DNA from: Streptomyces sp. CMB-StM0423
GTDB taxonomy: Bacteria > Actinomycetota > Actinomycetes > Streptomycetales > Streptomycetaceae
Length of the DNA: 64,000 nucleotides
Direction: 5' to 3'
Assembly (NCBI RefSeq): GCF_002847285.1
Contig: NZ_CP025407.1
Span: forward strand, 6,885,001-6,949,000
Part shown: piece by piece, positions 44,418-52,517 of the stretch
How positions within the stretch are numbered: position 1 is the first letter of the stretch
Layout: each line of letters begins with the position of its first letter
Program-made: the position numbers and the translations under genes
The notes under the pieces: generated by a model
Database searches by the model: none
Told to the model about the DNA's origin: nothing
What the model saw: the letters and a program-made list of their open reading frames with translations, nothing else

Positions 44418-45088
44418 GACGGGGGCTGTGGAGGGTCGGGGCGGGCCTCCGGGGCGGTCGGGGGCGGTGCGGCTGCCGTATCCGCCGAGCCCGCCGTGTC
44501 CACCGGGTCCGCCGCGTCCGGCCCGTCCGGTGGGTCGACGAAGGCCAGGCGCAGCAGGCTCACCAGCCTCGCGCCCTCCGGGCGCCGCGCCGGGTCCTCG
44601 AAGCGGTCGTCGTAGCGGGACAGCAGGCGGGTCATCTCCTCCGTCAGCCCGGTCAGCTCCTCGGGCGTGAGGTACAGGCTCCAGTCCCCGGAGTACTCCG
44701 CCGCCTGCCACGCGCGCGGCAGCCGGTGGCGGGCGGCGAGTGCGGCGCCCAGCTTCCGCACGTACGCGTCGACCTGCGCCATCGTCAGGTCCCCGACGGC
44801 CTCGGTCGCGGCGGGGTCGTCGTACGCGGCCTCCCAGTGCGTCGTACGCGCCGTGGCCCGCCACGGCTTCTCCCGCCCCCGCCCGCCGCCGCTCTGCTCG
44901 ACGAGCCCGTACTTGGCGAGCATCCGCAGGTGGTACGAGCACCCGGCGACGGATTCCCCGGTCAGCTCCGCGGCCCGGGTGGCGGTGAGCGGACCGTGCC
45001 GGCGGAGCAGGCCGACCAGCTCCATCCGGGTGGGGTGGGCGTAGGCGCGCAGGGCGCGGGCGTCGGTGAGGTCGATGCGGTCCGGCAT
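44414..45088 (-). CDS. ArsR-type winged-helix regulator
   Basis: 224 residues. Helix-turn-helix: ALRAYAHPTRMELVGLLRRHGPLTATRAAELTGESVAGCSYHLRMLAKYGLVEQ. No metal-binding Cys pair of true arsenic sensors is seen; the Cys in VAGCSYH is isolated. The rest, about 130 residues, is helical with a Pro/Ala-rich tail. The gene drives the MFS gene by overlap. A repeated palindrome lies between its start and the divergent coiled-coil gene. Confidence 0.85.
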   Translation of the reverse strand: MPDRIDLTDARALRAYAHPTRMELVGLLRRHGPLTATRAAELTGESVAGCSYHLRMLAKYGLVEQSGGGRGREKPWRATARTTHWEAAYDDPAATEAVGDLTMAQVDAYVRKLGAALAARHRLPRAWQAAEYSGDWSLYLTPEELTGLTEEMTRLLSRYDDRFEDPARRPEGARLVSLLRLAFVDPPDGPDAADPVDTAGSADTAAAPPPTAPEARPDPPQPPS

Positions 45089-45092
45089 GCAT

Positions 45093-45108
45093 CTAAAGAT
45101 ACCTTTAG
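45093..45108. promoter_or_regulatory. ArsR operator CTAAAG-N4-CTTTAG
   Basis: Perfect 6-base arms, four bases upstream of the ArsR start, followed by further CTTTAGAA-type half-sites up to 45124. The patch is strikingly AT-rich for this genome. Autoregulation of the ArsR/MFS unit is the likely role. Confidence 0.6.
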
Positions 45109-45158
45109 AAAGGTTTCTTTAGAAGCTTGGCGGGCCAACCGGGAGGAGAATGGGACCG

Positions 45159-46037
45159 ATGGATCTGGCGAGCGTGGCGGACGAGCTGTACGGGCTGCCG
45201 CCGGGCGAGTTCGTCGCCGCCCGCGGCCGGCACGTCGCCGCGGCGCGTACGGCCAAGGACCCGGCGCTCGCCAAGCAGATCGCCGCCCTGCGCAAGCCGA
45301 CGCTCGCCGCCTGGGCCGGCAACCTGCTGGTCCGCTCCGCGCCCGAACAGGTCGACGCGCTGCAGCGGCTCGGCGAGGGCTTGCGTGCGGCGCAGGACCG
45401 GCTCGCGGGTGACCAACTGCGTGAGCTGACCCGGCAGCGCAACGCGCTCGTCGCCGAACTCGCCCGCGAGGCCCGCCGGCTCGCCGCCGAGGCCGGCCAG
45501 CCGGTCGGCGACGCCGTCCAGCACGAGGTCGAGACGACGCTCCACGCCGTCCTCGCCGACCCGGACGCGGCGAGCGAGTGGGCCGCGGGCCACCTCGCCA
45601 AGCCCCTCACCACCCGCCCCGGCTTCCCCGGCACCGCAACGGCCGCGACCACCGCGACCACCGCCCGCCGCCCGGCCCGCAAGCGCCACCTCAAGCTCGT
45701 CGCGGACCCCGCGAAGGCGCGCGCCGAGGAGCTCACCCGGGCCCGTAAGGAGGCGAAGTCCGCCGAGCGCGAGGCCCGTGACCAGGACAAGGCCCTGCGC
45801 CGCGACGAATCCCAGCGGGACAAGGCGGAATCCCGCCTCGACGAGGCCACCGCCCGCGTCGCCGACCTGACCGGGCAACTGCGCACCGCCGAGGAGGCCG
45901 AGACCCGGGCCCGCGAAGCCCTCACCCACGCCCGCCGCACCCTGACCGCCACCACCCGGGCCACCCGCGAATCCCGCAGAGCGGCCGAGAAGGCGGCGGC
46001 GAAGGTCGCGAATCTGGAATCCGCATCGGACACATGA
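45159..46037 (+). CDS. Conserved hypothetical coiled-coil protein
   Basis: 292 residues from the ATG ten bases behind GGAGGAG; an ATG nine bases earlier is too close to that site. N-terminal MDLASVADELYGLPPGEFVAARGRHVAAARTAKDPALAKQIAALRKPTLAAWAGNLLVR is a conserved actinobacterial block. The C-terminal third is long helix rich in Ala, Arg, Glu and Asp (RARKEAKSAEREARDQDK), predicted coiled coil. Function unknown; no membrane helix. Confidence 0.7.
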   Translation: MDLASVADELYGLPPGEFVAARGRHVAAARTAKDPALAKQIAALRKPTLAAWAGNLLVRSAPEQVDALQRLGEGLRAAQDRLAGDQLRELTRQRNALVAELAREARRLAAEAGQPVGDAVQHEVETTLHAVLADPDAASEWAAGHLAKPLTTRPGFPGTATAATTATTARRPARKRHLKLVADPAKARAEELTRARKEAKSAEREARDQDKALRRDESQRDKAESRLDEATARVADLTGQLRTAEEAETRAREALTHARRTLTATTRATRESRRAAEKAAAKVANLESASDT

Positions 46038-46115
46038 GACGCCTTGTCCGGCAACGCCCCCGCCGGCCTCGCACCGTACGCGCAGCCGGCTCTCCCGAAG
46101 TGCCCGCCTCACAAG

Positions 46116-46142
46116 TGTCACGCCCGGGGGGTGGGCGGTGTC
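46116..46142 (+). promoter_or_regulatory. ECF41-type promoter (TGTCACG-N16-TGTC)
   Basis: TGTCACG at 46116-46122 and TGTC at 46139-46142 are exactly 16 bases apart. ECF41 sigma factors are known to recognise TGTCACA-N16-CGTC. It lies 37 bases before the CMD gene and so would drive both it and the sigma factor itself. Confidence 0.65.
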
Positions 46143-46178
46143 TGGATGGGGACCGGATCGTTTGAGCGAGGAGAGATC

Positions 46179-46748
46179 GTGGCGTTGCGTGTTCCCAGGG
46201 CCGAGCTTCCCGGCGAGATGCGGGAGGCGATGGTGAAGCAATTCGGCGAGTTGCCCGAGCCGGTGGAGGTGCTGTTCAACCACCCCGACGTGGCCGTCGA
46301 CAATCTGGAGTTCGCCGCGAAGGCGGCCTCGTGGCGCGCCGTCGACGCGAGCCTGAAGTCGTTCGCCCACATGGCGGTCGCCGCCCTCGTCGGGTGCAGT
46401 TGGTGCCTCGACGCCGGCTACTTCCAGGCGCGGAACGAGGACCTGGACCTGGCCAAGGCCGGCCAGGTGCCGCGGTGGCGGGACTCGGACGTGTTCTCGC
46501 CGCTGGAGCGCGAGGTGATGGCGTACGCGGAGGCGATGTCGGTGACGCCGACCGCCGTCACCGACGCGCAGGCCGCGAGCCTGCTGGCGCAGCTCGGCTC
46601 CGCGGGGCTCGTGGAGCTGACCGCGTTCGTCGGGTTCGTCAATCTGTCGACACGGGCGAACACCGCGCACGGCGTCACCTCACAGGGCTTCTCCGAGGCG
46701 TGCGAGATCCCCCTGGCCGGCCGCACGGAAGCCGCCGGCCGGGCATGA
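46179..46748 (+). CDS. Carboxymuconolactone decarboxylase-like (AhpD-type) protein
   Basis: 189 residues from GTG behind GAGGAGAG. The CxxC of AhpD-like proteins is visible in VGCSWCLDAGYF, with DLAKAGQVPRWRDSDVFSPLEREVMAYAEAMS as the conserved second block. Family members use the cysteine pair for peroxide detoxification or decarboxylation. ECF41 sigma factor genes are typically paired with such a gene, as here: the sigma ATG overlaps its stop (ATGA). Confidence 0.85.
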   Translation: MALRVPRAELPGEMREAMVKQFGELPEPVEVLFNHPDVAVDNLEFAAKAASWRAVDASLKSFAHMAVAALVGCSWCLDAGYFQARNEDLDLAKAGQVPRWRDSDVFSPLEREVMAYAEAMSVTPTAVTDAQAASLLAQLGSAGLVELTAFVGFVNLSTRANTAHGVTSQGFSEACEIPLAGRTEAAGRA

Positions 46749-47614
46749 CCACGGCGCCCGACGACCCGTTCGTCACCCACCGCAGCCTGCTGTTCACCGT
46801 CGCCTACGAGATCCTCGGCTCCGCCGCGGACGCGGAGGACGTCCTTCAGGAGTCCTGGCTGCGGTGGGCCGCCGCCGACCGGTCGGCGGTACGGGACGCG
46901 CGGGCGTACCTCGTACGGACCGTCACCCGGCAGTCCCTCAACCGGCTGCGGACACTGGCGCGGCGGCGCGAGGACTACGTCGGCGAGTGGCTGCCGGAGC
47001 CGCTGCTGACCACGCACGACGTGGCCGAGGACATCGTGCTCGCGGAGAGCGTGTCGATCGCGATGCTCACCGTGCTGGAGACGCTCGGGCCCACCGAGCG
47101 GGCGGTGTTCGTGCTGCGCGAGGTCTTCGACATGCCGTACGGCGAGATCGCCGACGCCGTCGGCAAGCCGGCGGCCACCGTGCGGCAGATCGCCCGGCGG
47201 GCCCGCGGGCACGTGGCGGCCCGCCGGCCGCGGGTGCAGGTCAGCCCGTCCGAGCAGCAGGAGGTGGTGGAGCGGTTCCTGGCCGCGCTGCACACCGGCG
47301 AACTGCAGGAGCTGCTGGCGGTCATGGCGCCCGACGTGGTCCTGGTCGCCGACGGCGGCGGGATCGTGGCCGCCGCGCTGACTCCGATCCAGGGGGCCGG
47401 CACGGTGGCGAAGCTCCTCGCGACCGCAAACCGGGCGGCGCTGGCGACGGCCGCCGTCTGGTTCAACGGCGCCCCCGCGGGCCGGGTCGAGTTCGACGGG
47501 GAGCCGGCGGCGGTGAGCCTGGAGCTGGCCGACGGGAAGATCACCCGCATCTACGTCGTACGCAATCCACACAAGCTCACCCGTATCGACCACCCCGCCC
47601 GCCTCACCAGGTGA
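46745..47614 (+). CDS. sigJ: ECF41-family RNA polymerase sigma factor (SigJ-like)
   Basis: 289 residues. Sigma region 2: SLLFTVAYEILGSAADAEDVLQESWLRW; region 4: LGPTERAVFVLREVFDMPYGEIADAVGKPAATVRQIARRARGHVA. Between them is WLPEPL (82-87). The ~120-residue C-terminal extension is a SnoaL-like domain with DGGG at 203-206 and NPHKL at 274-278, the two conserved ECF41 motifs that adjust sigma activity in place of an anti-sigma factor. It is coupled to the CMD gene and behind an ECF41-type promoter, so autoactivation is likely. Confidence 0.9.
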   Translation: MTTAPDDPFVTHRSLLFTVAYEILGSAADAEDVLQESWLRWAAADRSAVRDARAYLVRTVTRQSLNRLRTLARRREDYVGEWLPEPLLTTHDVAEDIVLAESVSIAMLTVLETLGPTERAVFVLREVFDMPYGEIADAVGKPAATVRQIARRARGHVAARRPRVQVSPSEQQEVVERFLAALHTGELQELLAVMAPDVVLVADGGGIVAAALTPIQGAGTVAKLLATANRAALATAAVWFNGAPAGRVEFDGEPAAVSLELADGKITRIYVVRNPHKLTRIDHPARLTR

Positions 47615-47755
47615 CGCACGGACGCCGCGCGGTGCGGCGGACGGCCGGGTCTGCGCCGAATCCGGCTTCCTGGCGCGACTGCCGGACGGGGACCCGCTCC
47701 CGCGGCAGACTGGTGCGGGTCGAGCCCGTATTCGAACGTACAAGGAGCGCCGATC

Positions 47756-48571
47756 ATGTCCGAGCAGCACTTACCCGACGGAACCCGGTCACTGGACCAG
47801 CAGCGGCCGCACTCGGCGCGCGTCTGGGACTACTGGCTGGGCGGCAAGAGCAACTACGAGGTCGACCGTGAAGTCGGCGACCAGATGGCGGAGGTCGTGA
47901 CCGATGTCGTGGAGGCCGCGCGGGCCGATCGCGGCTTCCTGATGCGGTCGGTGCGCCACTTCGCCGCCGATGCCGGGATCCGCCAGTTCCTCGACCTCGG
48001 CGCAGGGCTGCCCACCAACCACAACACCCACGAGGTCGCGCAGGACCTGGCGCCCGAGTCCCGCGTCGTCTACGTCGACAACGACCCGCTCGTGCTGCGG
48101 TACGCCGAAGCGCTGCTCACCAGCGGTCCTGAGGGCGCCACCAACTACGTCGACGCCGACGTGCGCGACGTGGCGGCGATCCTCGAACAGGCGGCGAAGA
48201 CGCTGGACTTCAGCCGGCCCGTCGCCGTGATGATGCTGGGGATCGTGCAGTTCATCGTCGACGACGCGGAGGCGCGCGAGGTCGTGCGCCGGTTCGTCGA
48301 CGCCGTTCCCTCCGGCAGCTATCTGGCGCTCGCCCACCCCGTCAAGGGCGTGAGCAGTGAGGTGGACGGCGTTCTGCAGATGTGGAACGAGGCGAGCGTG
48401 GACCCGCAGACGCTCCGCACCCACGCCGACGTCGGCGGCTACTTCGACGGCCTGGAGATCCTCGAACCGGGCGTCGTCCCCTGCGCCCAGTGGCGCCCCG
48501 ACGACGCGGCCGTGGGCCAGAACCGCGCGGTGGCACCCTGGCGGGTCTGCGCGGTGGGCCGAAAGCCCTGA
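47756..48571 (+). CDS. SAM-dependent methyltransferase (DUF574 / PF04672) with an early TTA codon
   Basis: 271 residues behind AAGGAG. The family opening RPHSARVWDYWLGGKSNYEVDREVGDQ is clear, with the SAM loop FLDLGAGLPTNHNTHEVAQ and VVYVDNDPLVLRYAEALL. Streptomyces carry many such genes of unknown target. The sixth codon (47771-47773) is TTA, which in Streptomyces depends on the bldA tRNA, so translation should be tied to development. Confidence 0.85.
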   Translation: MSEQHLPDGTRSLDQQRPHSARVWDYWLGGKSNYEVDREVGDQMAEVVTDVVEAARADRGFLMRSVRHFAADAGIRQFLDLGAGLPTNHNTHEVAQDLAPESRVVYVDNDPLVLRYAEALLTSGPEGATNYVDADVRDVAAILEQAAKTLDFSRPVAVMMLGIVQFIVDDAEAREVVRRFVDAVPSGSYLALAHPVKGVSSEVDGVLQMWNEASVDPQTLRTHADVGGYFDGLEILEPGVVPCAQWRPDDAAVGQNRAVAPWRVCAVGRKP

Positions 48572-48714
48572 CGCCGGCCGCCCGGGGCCGCGGCGGCTGA
48601 GCCGTACGCGCGCGGGGTGCGCAAGTCCGATCCACTCTGCCGTCATTGGCCCTGTTCCGGCCGCGCGGTCCCCGCTGGGATGGATCCACCCCCATCCCCG
48701 GCGAAAGGCTCCCG

Positions 48715-49563
48715 ATGACCGTGCCGCGTACGCGCCCCTTCGTGCAGGTCGACGTCTTCGCCGAGACTCCTTACGGCGGCAACCCCGTTGCCGTCGTCCT
48801 GGACGGGACGGACCTGACCGGCGAGGAGATGCAGCGGCTGGCGCGCTGGACGAACCTGTCCGAGACCACGTTCGTGCTGCCGCCCGCCGCCCCGGAGGCG
48901 GACTACCGGCTGCGTATCTTCACCCCGCAGGACGAACTGCCGTTCGCCGGGCACCCCACCCTCGGCTCGGCGCGGGCCTGGCTGGACGGCGGCGGCCGGC
49001 CGCGGCGGGCCGGCCGCATCGTGCAGGAGTGCGGTGCGGGCCTGGTGACCGTACGGCATGAAGGGGACTCGCTGGCGTTCGCCGCGCCGCCCCGGATCCG
49101 CGAGGGGGCGCTCGACGACGAGTATCTGGACCGTACCGTCGCCGCCTTCGGCATCGCGCGCGAACGGGTCGTGGCCCACCAGTGGGTCGACAACGGGCCC
49201 GGCTGGGCCGTGCTCCAACTGGCCACCGCCGAGGAGGTGCTCGCCCTCGAACCGGACCTCTCGCTCATCCCGGCCGCGATGGTCGGCGCCATCGGCGCGT
49301 ACCCGCAGGGGGCCCCGTACCACTACGAGATGCGCACCTTCGCCCCCGGCGCGGGCGTGCCCGAGGACCCCGCGTGCGGCAGCATGAACGCCGCGGTCGG
49401 GCAGTGGCTCACCGGCACCGGCGCCGCCCCCTCCGCCTACCGTGTCTCGCAGGGCACCCGGGTGGGCAGGACCGCCGGCATCGGGGTCACCGCGGACACG
49501 GACGGCACCGTCTGGGTCAGCGGCACCACCGCGGTCTGCATCCGCGGCAGCGTCACCGTCTGA
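48715..49563 (+). CDS. PhzF-family epimerase/isomerase-like protein
   Basis: 282 residues from ATG; longer frames upstream lack a ribosome site. PhzF fold marks: VDVFAETPYGGNPVAVVLDG, the Glu of TNLSETTFVLPP, FTPQDELPFAGHPTLGSARAWL, and DPACGSMNAAVGQWL near the end, where the second subdomain repeats the pattern. PhzF isomerises a dihydro-anthranilate in phenazine synthesis; most relatives have unknown substrates, and no phenazine gene is near. Confidence 0.85.
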   Translation: MTVPRTRPFVQVDVFAETPYGGNPVAVVLDGTDLTGEEMQRLARWTNLSETTFVLPPAAPEADYRLRIFTPQDELPFAGHPTLGSARAWLDGGGRPRRAGRIVQECGAGLVTVRHEGDSLAFAAPPRIREGALDDEYLDRTVAAFGIARERVVAHQWVDNGPGWAVLQLATAEEVLALEPDLSLIPAAMVGAIGAYPQGAPYHYEMRTFAPGAGVPEDPACGSMNAAVGQWLTGTGAAPSAYRVSQGTRVGRTAGIGVTADTDGTVWVSGTTAVCIRGSVTV

Positions 49564-49717
49564 CTTCAGCGCCCGGCGTCCGCCACCGTCGACGCCGCCT
49601 GGTCGAGCGGGCCTGGCGACCGGACCGGTGGCATCACGCATCGCGGCAGCGGCGGGCGTACCGCTCGACGGCACGTGGAACCCGCAGCGGGTCGCCGCCT
49701 GACGACGGCGGGGAAGT

Positions 49718-50641
49718 TCAGCCGTCCTCGGCCACCAGGATGATCGTCTTCCCGGGGGTACGCCGGCCGGGGGTGAACGCGGCCGCCGCCTCGGCGAGCG
49801 GCCGCACGCTCCCGACCAGCGGCTTGAGCCGGCCGTCCCGCAGCCGTCGCGCCAGGTCCGCCAGGCGGTGACGGTCGGGTTCGACGACGAAGAAGACAGC
49901 CCGGCCGTCGCCGGGCCTGACGGTGACCGGCTCGGCGATGGTCACCAGCGTGCCGCCGGGGCGGACGAGCGCGGCGGAGCGCGCGAGGATCTCGCCGCCG
50001 ATGACGTCGAAGACCACGTCGCACTCGCCGGCGTCCTCCAGCCGCTCCGAGTCCAGGTCGACGAACGCGGCGGCGCCCAGCTCCAGGGCGGTGGCCCGGT
50101 CGGCGGCGCGGCCGGTGCCGACCACCCGGGCGCCCGCCTCGCGGGCCAGTTGCACGGCGATGGAGCCGACGCCGCCGGCCGCGCCGTGGACGAGCACGGT
50201 CTGCCCGGTGGTGAGCCCGCCGTGGTCGAACAGCCCCTGCCAGGCGGTGAGTCCGGAGATCGGCAGGGCGGCCGCGGTGACGTGGCCGACGTCGGCGGGC
50301 AGCGGCGCGAGGTTGCGGGCCTCGACGGCGGTGTACTCGGCGAGGGCCCCGTCGCGGGTCCAGTCGGCGAGCCCGTAGACCCGCTGCCCGATGGTGAGTC
50401 CCGTGGTGCCGTAGCCGAGTTCGGTGACCACGCCGGACAGCTCGTGCCCCGGCACGCTCGGCGTCCGGTCCCGGCCGGCGCGATCGGTCCACGTGCCCGG
50501 CCAGGCCAGCTCGCCGGGGGTGAACCCGGCCGCGTACACCTTCACGATGACGTCGTTCCCGGCGGCGTGCGGAGGGGGCAGGTCGGTCAGGGACATCCCT
50601 GCCGGGCCGGCGTCACGGTCGCGAACGGTGATGGCTTGCAC
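49718..50641 (-). CDS. Zinc-type NADP-dependent quinone/alcohol oxidoreductase
   Basis: 307 residues from GTG at VQAITVRD, chosen because GAGGAG lies ten bases upstream; another GTG 18 bases earlier has none. The MDR fold shows PPPHAAGNDVIVKVYAAGFTPGEL, VPGHELSGVV, and the nucleotide loop VLVHGAAGGVGSIAVQLAREAGARVVGTG. No catalytic zinc Cys is apparent, so quinone oxidoreductase is likelier than alcohol dehydrogenase. It lies 85 bases downstream of the TetR gene on the same strand and is probably regulated with it. Confidence 0.8.
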   Translation of the reverse strand: MQAITVRDRDAGPAGMSLTDLPPPHAAGNDVIVKVYAAGFTPGELAWPGTWTDRAGRDRTPSVPGHELSGVVTELGYGTTGLTIGQRVYGLADWTRDGALAEYTAVEARNLAPLPADVGHVTAAALPISGLTAWQGLFDHGGLTTGQTVLVHGAAGGVGSIAVQLAREAGARVVGTGRAADRATALELGAAAFVDLDSERLEDAGECDVVFDVIGGEILARSAALVRPGGTLVTIAEPVTVRPGDGRAVFFVVEPDRHRLADLARRLRDGRLKPLVGSVRPLAEAAAAFTPGRRTPGKTIILVAEDG

Positions 50642-50726
50642 AGGATTCAGGCTCCTCACCGGGCAGCCGGGAGCGACTGCCCGCTCTGCACAGGTGGGTG
50701 CTCTCCCGGGGGAGACGAGCGGTCTC

Positions 50727-51416
50727 TCAGCGGCCGCCGCGGTCCGCGTAGCCGGCGAGCAGCGCGGAGAGGATGTCGGTCAGCCGCGGCTGCACCTCCA
50801 CGACGGAGTGCGACAGCTCGGGGTCGGTCTGGTAGAAGACGCGCAGTTGCGTGCCCGGGGCGGCCATCTGCCAGAGGGCTCCCGCCATGGAGGTGGCCGT
50901 GGTCACGACGCTGCGCGCCTGGTCGGCGTCGAGCGGGGTGACGGCGCTGAGTGCGGTGCCTATGGAGTCGACCTCGGCGATGGCCCGCCGCTTGAAGGAC
51001 CGTACGGAGTCGTGCGAGACGTTGCGCTCCAGGTTCAGCGCGGTGTGCGCGAGCAAATCGCAGAAGAGCGGGCGGTCGACCAGGGAGCGGGCCATCAAGT
51101 CGGCGATCGTACGGGCCTTCTCGTCCCACTCCGGATCGTCCGCGGCGGCGGCCGGGACGTCCGCGAGGCCGGCGCGGACGTCCTGCGACCAGGCGTGCCA
51201 GGCGTCGGCGGCCAGCCGCAGGAAGATCTGCTCGCGCGTCTCGAAGTAGCGCAGCATCGCCGACTTGTGCATGCCGACGGCTTCCGCGATCGCGGTGACG
51301 GTCACCTCCCGGACCCCGTGCGCGGTGGCCAGCCGGGCGGCCGCGGCGAGGATCGCGTCCTCGCGGGCGCGCTTGGCCTCGGGGCTGCGGGCGCGTACGA
51401 ACTCGGTTCCGGTCAC
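50727..51416 (-). CDS. TetR family regulator
   Basis: 229 residues from GTG. HTH: AAARLATAHGVREVTVTAIAEAVGMHKSAMLRYFETREQIFL. It is divergent from an SDR gene, with three 21-base operators in the 92-base gap. It probably represses both the SDR gene and its own transcript, which continues into the quinone oxidoreductase gene. The inducer may be a reactive electrophile or quinone, given the target enzymes; this is inference. Confidence 0.85.
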   Translation of the reverse strand: MTGTEFVRARSPEAKRAREDAILAAAARLATAHGVREVTVTAIAEAVGMHKSAMLRYFETREQIFLRLAADAWHAWSQDVRAGLADVPAAAADDPEWDEKARTIADLMARSLVDRPLFCDLLAHTALNLERNVSHDSVRSFKRRAIAEVDSIGTALSAVTPLDADQARSVVTTATSMAGALWQMAAPGTQLRVFYQTDPELSHSVVEVQPRLTDILSALLAGYADRGGR

Positions 51417-51426
51417 GGTCCCAGCT

Positions 51427-51503
51427 TAACGCAACGCGGTTGCGATACCAAGGGCGAATCTAGCGCAACGGTGTTGCGATATTAGCGCAACCGTGTTTCG
51501 CTA
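51427..51503. promoter_or_regulatory. Three 21-bp TetR operators, TAGCGCAAC-N3-GTTGCGATA type
   Basis: Sites at 51427-51447, 51461-51481 and 51483-51503. Arms are 9 bases around a 3-base centre. The second is nearly perfect, the first has TAACGCAAC, the third GTTTCGCTA. The second and third are one base apart; the third ends five bases before the SDR start. They fill the whole divergent gap. Confidence 0.75.
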
Positions 51504-51508
51504 TAGAC

Positions 51509-52396
51509 ATGAAGACGACGCAGCCCCACACCTGGTTCATCACCGGCTCCTCGCGCGGCTTCGGCCGCTCCCTGGCCGTCGCCGCCCTGGAGGCCGGCGA
51601 CCGGGTCGTCGCCACGGCCCGCAGACCGGAGCAACTGGCCGACCTGGTCGGGAAGTACGGGGACCGCGCCCTCCCCGTGCCCCTCGACGTCACGGACGCC
51701 GCGGCCGTCCAGGCGGCGTTCCAGGCGGGCGTGGACCGCTTCGGCCGCATCGACGTCGTCGTCAACAACGCCGGCTATGCCAACTCCTCGGCGGTCGAGA
51801 CGACGCCCGAGGACGACTTCCGCAAGCAGTTCGAGACCAACTTCTGGGGCGTCTACCGCGTCTCCACCGCGGCCGTCCCCCTCCTGCGCGCGCAGGGCGG
51901 CGGCGTGATCGTGCAGTTCTCCTCGATCGGCGGCCGGGTCGGCGGCAGCCCCGGCCTCGGCTCGTACCAGGCGGCGAAGTTCGCCGTCGACGGGTTCACC
52001 CGCGTGCTGGCCGCCGAGACGGCGCCGTTCGGGATCCGCTGCCTGGTCGTGGAGCCCGGCGGCTTCGCGACCGACTGGGCCGGCTCCTCGATGCGCATCC
52101 CCGAGGTCACTCCGGAGTACGAGGCGACGGTCGGTGAGATGGTGCGCCGGCGTGCCGGGGTCACGTCTCCGGGTGACCCCGACCGCGCCGGCGGGATCCT
52201 GGTCCGCCTCGTCAAGGAGACCGAGTTGCCCTCGCACCTCGTCATCGGCGCGGGTGCGGTGGAGATGGCCCAGGACTATTCGCGCGGCCAGCTCGACGAA
52301 GCCGCCGCCTGGGAGGCGGTGAGCCGGTCGGCCGACAGCGGCGAGGAGTATCCGGTCGCCTTCCCTCCGGCCGCCGGCGGGACGGCAGCGCGGTGA
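51509..52396 (+). CDS. Short-chain dehydrogenase/reductase
   Basis: 295 residues. Motifs: TGSSRGFG, RIDVVVNNAGYANSS, catalytic Ser in QFSSIGG, and YQAAK. The leader shows no ribosome site: the sequence CTATAGAC runs directly into ATG, so the transcript may be leaderless, or repressor and start sites overlap. The C-terminal extension ends in a flexible Gly/Ala tail. It is the divergent partner of the TetR gene and a likely first target. Substrate unknown. Confidence 0.85.
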   Translation: MKTTQPHTWFITGSSRGFGRSLAVAALEAGDRVVATARRPEQLADLVGKYGDRALPVPLDVTDAAAVQAAFQAGVDRFGRIDVVVNNAGYANSSAVETTPEDDFRKQFETNFWGVYRVSTAAVPLLRAQGGGVIVQFSSIGGRVGGSPGLGSYQAAKFAVDGFTRVLAAETAPFGIRCLVVEPGGFATDWAGSSMRIPEVTPEYEATVGEMVRRRAGVTSPGDPDRAGGILVRLVKETELPSHLVIGAGAVEMAQDYSRGQLDEAAAWEAVSRSADSGEEYPVAFPPAAGGTAAR

Positions 52397-52425
52397 GCCG
52401 GTGGTCAGGGGGCCGTACGCGACGG

Positions 52426-52499
52426 GGGCGCCCGCCGCACCCCGCCCCGCGGGGCCGGACGGCCGCGCGTCCTGCTTCCGGGCGGGGTGCCGGGCGCCC
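52426..52499. terminator. Large hairpin between convergent SDR and oxalate decarboxylase genes
   Basis: GGGCGCCC plus GCACCCCGCCC (52426-52447) pairs with GGGCGGGGTGC plus GGGCGCCC (52480-52499) with a GC-rich loop. Confidence 0.6.
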
Positions 52500-52517
52500 G
52501 CGGGCGGAGCGTGCCGG

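Noticed and set aside
46872..46889. Perfect palindrome CCGCCGACCGGTCGGCGG inside the ECF41 sigma gene, sharing the CCGACCGGTCGG core with a TetR operator
   Set aside because: It lies within a coding frame with normal codon use and in very GC-rich sequence, so chance is the likely cause.
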